Assembly (NCBI RefSeq): GCF_030445035.2
Contig: NC_080678.1
Location: 59,721,087 to 59,785,086, forward strand
Source: Dasypus novemcinctus
Taxonomy: Eukaryota > Chordata > Mammalia > Cingulata > Dasypodidae
Direction: 5' to 3'
Length of the DNA: 64,000 nt
Position numbers and translations under genes: made by a program. This document shows, in pieces, positions 11,391 through 22,115 of this stretch (position 1 is the stretch's first letter; every line of letters starts with the position of its first letter). The notes under the pieces were generated by a model. It saw nothing but the letters and a program-made list of their open reading frames with translations, searched no databases and had not been told where the DNA came from.

Positions 11391-11535
11391 AAGTGGTTCC
11401 CACCTCAGCTCATTATCTGAGTCACCTGGAAAACTTTTAAAATACAGATTCCTTGGCTCTTTCCAAGAACTATTGAATCAGAATTTTGTGGGATTGTGCC
11501 TAGATATCTGTACTTTTTAAAGCCCCACTGTCAAT
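11391..11535. mobile_element. MER5/MER20-type hAT-Charlie MITE
   Basis: AGTGGTTCCCACCTCAG, GAGTCACCTGGAAAACTTTT, ATTGAATCAGAATTTTGTGG and the internal inverted arrangement are typical of the short non-autonomous Charlie elements. Confidence 0.6.
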
Positions 11536-12049
11536 TGAAATTTTACATCTAATTTTGGAAACAAATACTATACATCCTTTAATCAAAATGCTTTACTCCC
11601 AACAAAATGGCCATGTGGAGGTTATGTGGAGGGAACAAAACTATTGGTTAAGCACTTGCCATGTGCCAGCCGCACAGCTAGGGAATAATAGAATGATAAT
11701 AGATTAAGATGCTCATGGTTCCAAGCCTACTTTAAGTCATTGCTAATAAAAATGGTAGTTTTAATTTTTAGAAGAAATAGAGTTTATTTTACAAGTTTGC
11801 AGATACTGTGAGAAAATTCATTTTACCGAATTTCAGGTTTGGACTGAGGGAAAAGTGAAACAGAAACAAACTAAAGCACTTGCCTAAAGTCACCATCTAA
11901 ATCAGTGGCAAGCTAGTGACAAGAACCCATCTTTAAAAAAATTATTCTACCCTCCACTTATTCAAGCCAGAAACTCTCATTAACCCAGCCACCCCCAATC
12001 ATCAAGGCCTTGTAGATTCTCTCTCTTGAATGTCTATTTTCCTCCACTA

Positions 12050-12670
12050 TATTCCAGGGTAACAGAATCTCTCACTCCCTGTTTTAACGAGTGCACCCGC
12101 TTTAAGCTATTCTGCACCCAGGTACCAGACTTAGAGTCTAACCTGGTCATGTCTCCTTATCTACCTAAAACCCTCCAAGGCTTGGCAGTGACCATCAGAT
12201 CTTTCCAAATGTGGCCAGTGCAAGTTTTCCACCATCTAAATCTCTTCTACTTCAATCTTATGTCAACTATCTTCCCTCTGTGGCTCTGCTTTCATCAAGC
12301 TAACCTTTATTCAGTTCCTAAAATATACCATGCCCCTTCCTGCTTCAGAGGTTTTGTCTGTCACTCTTTTTCCCGTAACATTGCTTGGAGTAGTTCCCTT
12401 CTGAGCTCATCAAATCTCAGCTTATCTCTTACAGGGAAGTCTGCCCTGCCGGACAACTTACTGTTGAGTGCTCAGGTGTTTTATGCAGTCTTATGAATCC
12501 TTTTTCAGAGCTCTTATTTCAATGCTAATGAGTTATTTTATATTTATTAAATACGTCTTCCTCATTAAACATGCAAGGGTCTTGTTTATCTTTCTATTCA
12601 CAGCACCCAGTTCAGGGACTACCCTATAGTAATGTTGCTCAATGAAGATTTGTAGAGTGAATCAATAAAG
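12050..12670 (+). mobile_element. L2 LINE, 3' end, plus strand
   Basis: Follows the L2 3' consensus order: CCTGGTCATGTCTCC, AAACCCTCCAAGGCTTGGC, TCTGCTTTCATCAAGC, CAGGGAAGTCTGCCCTGCC, CAGCACCCAGTTCAGGG, CTCAATGAAGATTTGTAGAG. Confidence 0.75.
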
Positions 12671-13290
12671 TCCCGTGATTTCTCCCCTGAATGGATTTGC
12701 TTCTATAGAATTCATAATATACATCATGTAGCAAAAGGCTCAATAACTACATTTTTTTTTTCTGTTAAAGCACTATTTAACTGCATAAAATAATTCTTTT
12801 AACTTACCTAGTTCTTTGTATATCTGAAACAAAGTCCTCAGAATTGAATAGAACTGTATACAATAATTGCTTCCTGATTTGCATCACTTGTCATTATTGT
12901 TGGATTTGATAATTATATTATCCAAATACCATATTAAATGAAAAGCAGGATTTAATCAGAAAGTATTAAATTATTTTCTGTCATTATTAAATAATTCCAT
13001 CCATTTTGCTGTTTGTTTTATATAACAGTTAGATGGTTTTGAGAGGAACTTGATAGTTGGTTTACCTTATTCAGATTTTCCTAGAGAGAAATTTTGTCTT
13101 CAATTGTAGTCCACATTCACTGAGATTAAGTGACCACATAACCCCTTCTTTCTCCGAGGATAGATCATACACAAATGCGTCCACTAGTGGAGAATTTCTC
13201 TTTTTATAGAGTGGAATAATATAGTCAACATCTGGATTGAAATTCAGGTAATAGCCCCAACTAAAAACAAATTTTAGGGATGCCATTAAT

Positions 13291-13469
13291 CAGCTGTTCC
13301 CAAACTTGTCTGCACATAGGAATCACTTGGGGAGCTTCAAAAAATATTGGCGCCTGTGACCTGCTCCCAGTGATTGTGATTAATTGGCTAGGGGTGTTCC
13401 CTGGGCCTTGGAAGTCTTTGAAGATTGGCAGGTGATTCGAATGCATGGACAAGTTTGGAAATCACTGCC
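13291..13469. mobile_element. MER5/MER20-type hAT-Charlie MITE
   Basis: GTTCCCAAACTTGTCTGCAC..GGAATCACTTGGGGAGCTTC at the left is matched in inverse at the right by CAGGTGATTCGAATGCATGG..AAGTTTGGAAATCACTG. A near-complete palindromic MITE. Confidence 0.75.
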
Positions 13470-13745
13470 ATTAGTTTCTCTTGGCGTCAAAGTAGCAGAA
13501 GTATTGCTGTTTCTGCCTTGATTTTAGAATAGATTTGTGAAATGACATGTTGACTCTGAAACTGAAATTTAGGCCTTGACATTCTTAGACTTGCCTGCAA
13601 AGGATAGCAGCTAGGAGTGGGGATACTCAGGGCAATTCTGAACTTGGGAATCTTCCATAACCTTTGTGCCAAGACTGGGACCGATTCCAAGAGAAGTTTG
13701 ATAGAAGGCATGCCACTGAATGGGAAAATGAAAAGGACTAAGAAC

Positions 13746-13776
<31 letters not shown>

Positions 13777-13788
13777 CATATATATGCA
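13746..13788. repeat. (TA)n(CA)n microsatellite
   Basis: Alternating TA run passing into a CA run and back to TA. The open frame across it (YIYIYTHTHT) is a repeat artefact. Confidence 0.9.
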
Positions 13789-14929
13789 CACAAACACCCC
13801 TTACCCTTCTCACACCCACACCAACCTCCAAAAACATAGCTGGGTTGAACAGGATAAATTATAACTCTGTACTAGTTAAAGGGTGGGGTTTAAAAGGAAT
13901 TTAAAATGGTATGAATTATTAGCTGAAGAGATCCAGCAAAGGCTCTAGCAAAACACCAGTTACATGATTTTGTAACAGAGAAATTGTCCTAGAGGGAATT
14001 TACTCATTTACACCATTATTAGTATTACTGTGGGACTTCCCAAAATTCCCAGAGCATAGGATGCAATTAAAAACCAGTGGTTTCTGTGTCTAAATGGACA
14101 TTTAAAAGACCGTTGAAATTCTGAAAAGCTGTTGTCTTAAAAATGACAGAAATCAGTGTTCTAATGACACATATTTAAACATCTACTGTGGTCATAAAGC
14201 ACTTGACAAGCTGTTTATGTTTCTTTTTCTTTTTTTTTAATGAAGGGGCAGACACATATGCCACTGCTGCCAGGTGACACAGGCCTGTTATAGAGGGCAC
14301 AGAGAGTGTATAGAAAGTTGTTTAAGTACCAAAGGAAAAAAAACAACAGTAAACCACCTGCTTAAACTAATCTCTTGTGTCTTCTAATTCTTTGGACACT
14401 AGTCTTTAAATAATTGAAACTTTATCTCATTTGAGGTGGGGAAAATATACACAGGTGGCCCAACGTCTAATTATTTCAGTCCCAAAGAAAGGCACAGGTG
14501 TCAAAATCTTAAGGATTCTGGCCCTTCACTTAATGCATTAAATCTTGTTTTGTGTGTGCGCGTTTTTTTTCCTTTCAAACAAGACACCAACTGCCCTGTT
14601 AATCTAGAGTGATGTTGTGGCTGTTTTTACTGTGTGTTCTCATTTATGCTAACTTCTCGGTCCTCTGAGTTCCTGCTGCTGCTTTGGAAGCCTTTAATGT
14701 TCTCGAGGAAGCTGGTTCTCTATCATGGCTCCTTGTTGGGTCACTTAAGGAGCTCTACAAACTACCAATGCTCATGCCCCATGTGTGGTTTTGTATTAAT
14801 TGGCCTCTAACTCCTTTTTATGAACCAAATATGTTTTGGAGAGTTTTCAAAATGCTATGTGGAAGCATGCCACATTCTTTGATAAAGGTTTCATACTTTG
14901 CTGTAGCACAGATATTCCTGGGTTACTAA

Positions 14930-15310
14930 TCACTTCCCGCTTGATTGACAGTATGTTTCCAATTTTTCATTCTTGCAAGCCATGTGGCAGAGAGCATCCT
15001 TATATATTCTTTGTGCATACACACAGATTTTGCTTGAAATACATATTTAGAGTCTTTCGCTTTAATATTTGATAGATACTGGTAATTACCTTCCAATGGG
15101 CTCTGCCATATTGTATTCCTACCACCAATGTTGGAGAGGGGACGCCATTCTCACAACTTTCCTACCAGAAGATATTACTGATCTTTCATTTTTAACAAAT
15201 TAACAGGTGAAAGTTGCTCATTATTGTCTTAATATGCTTTTCATTGCTATCAATGAAGTTGACATCATTTAAAATGTTTATAGCCCATTCCTATTCCTCT
15301 TCTGTCTTTT
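14930..15310 (-). mobile_element. Old L1 fragment, minus strand
   Basis: Resembles antisense L1 ORF2/3' end: AGCATCCTTATATATTCTTTG, TTACCTTCCAATGGGCTCTG, ATTCCTACCACCAATGTTGG, and an AACAGGTGAAAGTTGCTCAT stretch. Highly diverged. Confidence 0.5.
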
Positions 15311-15497
15311 ATTAGGGAATTAAACTCTCTAGTCTATGACAGTGGTCTCCACACCATCATTCTAATTAAACCCAATCTCCTTGGCAGGATTTTCACATTT
15401 CTACCAGGAGTCAATGCACAGTTATTTACTACCGCATTAAGTTGTCTGATGATGTTTATCTTCATTTCACAATCCTATTAATGATTTGTGTATTTCT

Positions 15498-15635
15498 TAA
15501 AGTGGGCTGTCGCCATCAGAACCACACAGGTGCTTACATAAAATGTGAACTCCATAGTCTGGGTGAACCACAGTATCTGGGCAGGATGTCAAAAAAGCTG
15601 CATTTTAATTAACCTCTCATAAAATTCTTATGAAC
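15498..15635. mobile_element. Diverged hAT-type MITE relic
   Basis: CCATCAGAACCACACAGGTG..GTGAACTCC..GCATTTTAATTAACCTC has the layout of a MER5-class element. Short and old. Confidence 0.4.
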
Positions 15636-15738
15636 AAAATCTTCATAAGGAGTTAGATTCTATACATGCTCTGGACTTCTATTCATTTTTTTTTTTACAA
15701 GCAAAGTGGAGAGTATGTTGGATTAAAGAAGAATCAAG

Positions 15739-16113
15739 GGAATAGATGTGGCTCAAGTGATTCAGCTTCCATCTACAGTAAGGGAGGACCGGGATTCCAT
15801 CCTGGGGCCTTCTGGTAAAGGCGAGCCAGGCCCACCCAGCCCATGATGCAGCAAGATGATGATGCAGCAAAAAGAGAGACTCAGGGGATAGTCAAGACAA
15901 GACGTGACAGAAACCAGGAACTGAGGTGGTGAAAGTGACAGAGAAACTTTCTCCCACATCAGAGGTCCTGAGGATTGAATCCTAATGAAACCTAAAGGAG
16001 AAAACAAGAAGAGAAGACAAAAAGAAACAGATACAGAAAATCATATAGCCAATGGACAGACAGCAAAACAGCAGGGTGGGGGGGAGGGGGAGAATTAGTT
16101 AAAAAAAAAAAAA
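15739..16113 (+). mobile_element. DAS SINE (xenarthran, tRNA-derived), plus strand
   Basis: Head ATAGATGTGGCTCAAGTG with a tRNA A-box-like start and B-box-like GGGATTCCATCC, then a long body and an A tail at 16101-16115. Flanked by the 10-bp duplication AAGAATCAAG (15729-15738 and 16114-16123). Confidence 0.8.
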
Positions 16114-16123
16114 AAGAATCAAG

Positions 16124-18199
16124 ATCTTAAATTCCCATGGAATAAAAAAAAAAAAACGACCCTGAAACAGAGGTTACATTTAATGACATTCTTAAGATAT
16201 CTCCATGTGGCAAGGACACTGGAAAATTTACATTTTAAAATGCTATAATAACTTGCTTCCCGAAAAAACTCTTAAGCAATTGCTATGTTTCCATAATTAG
16301 TAGAAATATTTTAATCTCATGATATTTCTTTTAAAAAAATTTGTCTGTGTAGCGTGCTAATTGCTAGCAGGAATTCCCTGTATGAAAAAGAGGATGAGGG
16401 AATGGAGGAAGGGCAATGAGATATGAATCCAAGCCTGACAGAATATGCTCCAACCAGGAGACAAGACAGGAGGTCTGGAGGACATCTGCCAAAAAGAGAT
16501 GTCAACAGGAACAAGAGCCAAATGGGAGAGGACAGAGAAGACATGGCGAAGCTAAGAGAGACTAAGAAAACATGGTATAAAAAAATCTGGGAGCGGGGAA
16601 AGTAGTAGTAAAGAAACCTCATTAAAAACATCTAGAATAACAACAGCAACAAAACAAAACATAGGACTGTACAATGCACACAGTGAAAAAAAAAGCATAT
16701 AGTACATTCCCTTTAATTTATAGTAACTACTTAATTCCCAGTGAAATAATTTTATGATTGAGTCCTTCATTGTGACCAAATTCTATGATTTTTAACTAAC
16801 ATTTTGGTAATCGTTGGCATTCATTCACATTTCTGTTCCATTTTTGGGGGTGATGTTTGTATAAATTATCACCCAATTGTTATTTTTGCTATTACAGATG
16901 CTTTCATTGATTAATTATCCTAGATGTTAAACTCCGAAGGTCCAAAAAAGTGGAAGGAAGCTTTGGAAACAAGAAAGGTTTCCGATTAGAGCTTTACTGT
17001 CAATGCTATAGTAATTTTAGAGGCATCTTCATTTTTAGTCTGTATTATTTAACATGAATTTTCTAATGACCAAGGTGTATAATGACAAATAATATTAAAC
17101 AGAAAATATATAACTGATTGTATTGAATGAAGAGCCACATCACTAATTTCGAGGCATTGTATGAACTGAGGTGGTTGTAATTTCAATAAACAGTATTGTT
17201 CTTTTTCCATGACTGACTCATATCTTAATAAATATTGTGCTGATTCTTATACCCATCTCAACTTTAAGCCTCTCTTATCTTCCTTCTACAAAAGGAAGCA
17301 ACAGCACCTAGATAGGACATAGGATGATAGCTTCATGACAGAATGTCATGAAAACAAGAGGGCAGAAAAGAGCTTATAATTTCTTATGCTTGTTTGAGGA
17401 AAATCACAATGAAACATTCACATAGTTCAGTGAAGGACTCATGTGGATCACGCTACACATATGCATATAAACTCATGCAAGCTCACAGATTCTAATTTCA
17501 TACATTTATCACCTTACAACTTACAGAACATCTCCAAAATATTTATTGATTCTGTCCCATATTTTGAATTTCATTGATGTATGTTTAGTGATAACCTTGA
17601 ACTTCTAATTATAGGCTGTAATCTGTATGTTATTTGTTCTTCATTATTAAGTTTATAAAATAAATGCTGTTAAATTACCTCAATATGTTTCCAAATTAAA
17701 AGCATTTTAATGGCTGCTGCATATTCCTGGATTTAAAGTCTGAACCAGAACTAGCTACACTAAAAGTTGTTAATTCTCCCTGTAACTTTTACCTTATAAA
17801 ATTTTATATTAATTCCTGTACTGTGAAAAAAAAAAAATGATCTGCAACAAAAACCGAAAATAGGGTTTATAGATAATCCTTTTGTTATCTATTGAAGGAA
17901 AGATTATTTAACTATATAGAAGTGTAATTACATTTAACTATCTTTGTTATATCCTTATTTCACCAATTATTAAAAAAAGAAAAAAACTCAGAACTTAGAG
18001 GAACATCTTAGGGTGATGACATACTTGAAGAATCCTTTGGTGTTATAGAGACATAGGTTCAAATCTTGACTCTATGGTAATTTTTGTCTTGTTTTAGTAG
18101 CTGCGTAAAAGGGGGTAGCTGGGCAAAACCTACCTTGCATGATTAATGTAAGGAGTACATGAGAATGAGATAATATATATGAAAACAGAGAGCCTGGTG
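16124..18199. other. Intergenic, no recognised feature
   Basis: AT-rich. Only short poly(A) tracts (for example 16145-16156 and 17826-17837) stand out. No gene or assignable repeat recognised. Confidence 0.35.
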
Positions 18200-18450
18200 C
18201 TTGCTAATGCTAATGTTTATCAAGTCTTTAATACATGCTAGGTACTATGCTAAGATTTTATATGGATTCAGCTCTCCAAACTACTCAATGATGTAGGTAT
18301 AATTAGTAGGTCTAGTTTAGGTAACTTTCCCAATATTAGATAGCTAATCAGTAGTAGAGTCAATATTTAGACTTAATATTTAGACAGAAAAAGCATGGTT
18401 CGAGAATCCAGGCTCTGGACTGTAACCAGTTTTTCCCCAACTGGTATAGT
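18200..18450 (-). repeat. MIR SINE, minus strand, diverged
   Basis: TTTAATACATGCTAGGTACT, AACTTTCCCAATATTAGATAG and GAATCCAGGCTCTGG follow the reverse MIR consensus. Confidence 0.6.
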
Positions 18451-19418
18451 CAAGTAGACAAGCCCTTTGGACCCAGACGAGAATCTGTATCTAGCTTTAC
18501 CATGGATTAACTTTAGCCTTAGGCAAGTTACTTAAACTTTCCAAACTTCAGAGGCAAGAGAATTCCACTCAGAAGGATTTTATTGAAGAGAATATAATGA
18601 AGGGGCTAATCACAGAGGCATGGTCAGAGTTGAGGGAATCATGGAAGGATGTTGAGAAATATCTCTCAGTAGGAAAAATGGCAGGAAGCCATTGTAACTC
18701 AGAGGCTTGAGGGGCCAAAGACAGAAATAGCATTAGATCAAAGGGAGATTCAGGGCTATGGGGCAGGGAGTGCCCAGCAGGAACGCAAAGGCAGGGAAGG
18801 AGGGAGGGGAAGAAATATCTGAGAGAAATAAAAAGTTAGAGAAACACTAACTTAGGATATGTGTGTATCTCTCTCTCTCTCTGTATGTGTGTGTAGTTAG
18901 AAAACAAGGGTAAATAAGAAAAGGACTTAATCACAAGGATTTTACCATCTAGTGAGAGGTAAAAAGTTGATAAACAGAAACATTTCAATATGATAAATGC
19001 TATCATGGCAGTATGCAAAGGATGATCTATGAGCTTTTCAGATTGTCCAAAGGATAAGACCATTTGACAATATAAAGTGGCCATAAAGTCCAGAAGCATA
19101 GGTTATTTCATCATATTGGAATATATCATAAATAAACCATGTATTGTACATATTATGCATTCTATTCACTTTTTTTTCCAGACTAGGTAGTTACCCTGTT
19201 GATTGCAACAAATACAACCAGAAATTGCCTTGGTATAATATGAGGGATGATAATAGATGCAGTTAAAAAGATTGTGGTAGGTCAGGCCACAAAAATTGCT
19301 TGTTTGTCTATAATCTAGATTTCTACACCTATATTAGTGGGTATCTGGGGTGTCCACTACAACCTTAACTTCTATAAAATACTGATATTTTCATTTCATT
19401 TCTTAGAATAAAGGCATG
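18451..19418. other. Intergenic, no recognised feature
   Basis: No assignable feature. A short (CT)n/(TG)n tract lies at 18868-18894. Confidence 0.35.
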
Positions 19419-19843
19419 AATAATAATAATACACGGTCCCACTCACCCTGTAGTATGCCCTTGGTCCATGCCTCAGACCGTGTACTTTCTTTGTTTTCTT
19501 ATTTCTTAACAAACTCTTTACTCCCTTGCCTACCCAATGGCATGCCCTTAAATTCTTTTATGTGACATAACCAAGGACCCAGAAGCCCAGAACCCAGAGC
19601 TATCTGGTAGCATTATTTGGCAAGCCAGGACAGGAGATAGAAAGGTGAGTGGTGCTCCCCCAGCACCCAAAGAAGACTGTCTGCTCATACCTAGGAAATC
19701 AGATTTGGTGTTGACCTGTTACAAATTAGGTAACTGTGGAAGATGTGGACTAAATTGCTGCCTGGTGGAATTCTTGACCTTTGGGGTTGAACATCCACTC
19801 TTCCAGCCCAGCAGCCACTGGAGTCATGTTATCTCTGAGGACT

Positions 19844-19865
19844 GGGGGTGGGGGGGGGGTGGGGG
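19844..19865 (+). repeat. G-rich tract
   Basis: G5-T-G10-T-G5: enough G runs for a quadruplex. Lies inside the ERV-like relic. Confidence 0.8.
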
Positions 19866-20295
19866 AGGCCTCCCACCTCAACTGTTGAGATTCCTAAAAG
19901 CAGCAATTCATGAGAGAAACATCTCCCTGAGGCTTCAATGACCTCAAATGAATGCCTTATTAGTCATGTGGGAATTTCATCCAGTTCCAACCAGGGTGCC
20001 AGACCTGTCTCCCCTCATCCACAATAGAATAGCTAAAGGGTTTTACACCTTGTCAGGTAGGGCCTACTCCCCCTAACCAGCAGGAATTAGCTACAGAAGA
20101 GTGACCATTGACCTTCACCATCCCCTTTAGAATGAGGGTATAAACTCTCTGAGGGGGGAGTTAATATAGGGAAAGGGAAGACTTGGGTCACAGCTGAAGA
20201 CCCAGCAGACAACAGGTTAAAAGACAACATGGCTGACAGACAACATGACCATGAGTCCCCATCCAAAACCTTCCTGAGGGATCCTGCAAGACACT

Positions 20296-20349
20296 GGAAT
20301 GAGAATTTCATTTGGAATGAGAATCTCATTTAGAATGAGAATCCATTCA
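20296..20349 (+). repeat. Three tandem 18-bp repeats in the U3-like region
   Basis: GGAATGAGAATTTCATTT, GGAATGAGAATCTCATTT and an AGAATGAGAATCCATTCA-like third unit, head to tail, about 150 bp upstream of the putative R start. Short direct repeats of this kind are common in retroviral U3 enhancers. Confidence 0.7.
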
Positions 20350-20631
20350 GGGTCAAGGGAAAGCTCCATATATCCTCAAAAGTTCTCACCATTGGCCCCC
20401 TGAGAAATGACAGGTGGGGCAACTAATCAGAAAAGCTAACACACTTTAAAAAGCCCTGACCTGGGGTCCCACCTGTGCCGCTCACCCTGCCATATGCCCA
20501 TGGTCCATGCCTCAGACCATGTACTTTTCTGTTTTTTGTTGTTGTTGTTTTTTTTTTATTTCTTAATGAACTCTTTACTCTCTTGCCTACCCTAAGATAA
20601 TGATGATGATGATGATAATAATAATAATACA

Positions 20632-22101
20632 GTTCCCTCCAGGCTTCATTCACTGGGTAAATCCAGAGTGATGTTAAGAATAATAAGCCAAATTCAACTG
20701 ACTTTAACCCCAATTTCTCCCATAAGTATTTCCAGGGAACCAAGGGTCATAGTCTCATATCTTGTCACAAATGAGCCACCTACCACATGACACTCACCTG
20801 GGCAATGTTGCTATGTTTTCTTGGTACCTCAGCTTCCTTTGGGTCCAGAAGTCTTGACTGGATGTGTCTTCCCCTCCTTCTGAGAACTTTTGTATCTGCT
20901 GATCGAGCACTTCTGCCTCCTCCAACTCCTGCTGCAGTCTCCCACTGGGCACTTTATTTTTCCTATTGCCCTCCACTAGACACCACCACTGTTAGTAAGT
21001 TCCCATGTGCTAAACTGTGGACATTCTGGGATGCAAAATTTGAGAGAATACATTGTTCTATTGCAGTAGGCGGTAATGAATCAGTGCTTCTTGTGCCCAA
21101 AGTTTTAAACTTGCCTATACTATAGAGCCTATCGTCAATCAGCTCCCACTTGCCTAGGTCCAGAGAGAGGTTGATCACAATATAGAAGGAACCGTGAAAA
21201 ACCTGTAACTTTTTGTGAACTATCCTGTTATTGATTTAGCATCACCTAAGTCTTATTTCATGAAGTATCTCTAGGTCCTTTCAGTTATTTTTATTCTAAA
21301 TTGATAGTAAAGTCTCTGTTTTATTTGAATATTCAACTTATAGTTAGGATAATAGTGTATTGCCCATCTCAAATTGTGAGAAACATTAAGATATGTTTAT
21401 AACAATATTAAGTAGGATAGTAGATTTCATTAGCAATGTCTCCGAGAATTGAAAACAGTTGAGAAGTTTAGTAGGTAAATTTTAGCATCTGCCCAGTCAA
21501 TTGACAATGACTGCTCCTTTCTCAGGCAGCTGACATTTATCTACAAGAGTGAGCCGGTCCATACCAATCACAACAAATGAGATTAGGGATGGGCATTTAA
21601 TTCAAACCTGGCTAATCAGATTCTATTTCCAAAGGTTTGAAATAGAGGTTCCAGAAGGAGCAAGTGAATCTCTGCATTTCACTGGAACTGTGTATTTTAT
21701 CAGCTGGGTTTATTTAATTCAGTGACATATGCTAATCAAAGAAAGTTGATATGGATAGGCAGAGAGAGAGACTAGGACAGAGAGACATAGAAAAGGAGAA
21801 ATGAGCAAGTCCTAATAATTTTCCAAAAATTGAAACTAGCTCCTTTTTGAGAGATAAGGTTCTAAAATAAACTCTATGATAAAAATCCTTCTTCCCTTAT
21901 TTATATTTAATTAGGTTTCTTGCTTGCAACCAAGTGACTGATTAATACAATGGTAAGACATTATTTCTTCTGTGCCTCTGTTTTGGAATGAGGAAAAAAT
22001 CTTTACTGGCACCACCTGCAATCTACTTCCCCACAATTTGCAGAGATCAAACAAGAAATAGATAGGAAAAGTGTAGAAATAACTGTATATTGTTAGCTAT
22101 T
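20632..22101. other. Intergenic, unresolved
   Basis: 21490-21960 has features of an old LTR or DNA-transposon relic (ending GTGACTGATTAATACAATGG), but the family could not be named. The rest is unassigned. Confidence 0.3.
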
Positions 22102-22115
22102 ACAAATTACCTTTT

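Larger units (their letters stand above)
19434..20616 (+). mobile_element. Small retroviral (ERV1-like) relic with R-U5 at left and U3-R at right
   Basis: Blocks at 19434-19538 and about 20463-20592 share CATGCCTCAGACC(G/A)TGTAC, then TTTCTTAA(C/T)(A/G)AACTC and TTGCCTACCC, so they look like two copies of one R region. The left copy lacks the upstream sequence. The right copy is preceded by a U3-like stretch with TTTAAAAAG about 20 bp before R. An exact 15-bp repeat AATAATAATAATACA flanks the element (19419-19433 and 20617-20631). The interior (19540-19960) shows no intact retroviral gene. The retroviral assignment is inference from architecture; alternatively it is two related repeats near each other. 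Confidence 0.45.

Noticed and set aside
12026-12496. 156-codon open frame as a gene
   Set aside because: Lies entirely in an L2 LINE 3' fragment and reads non-coding sequence.
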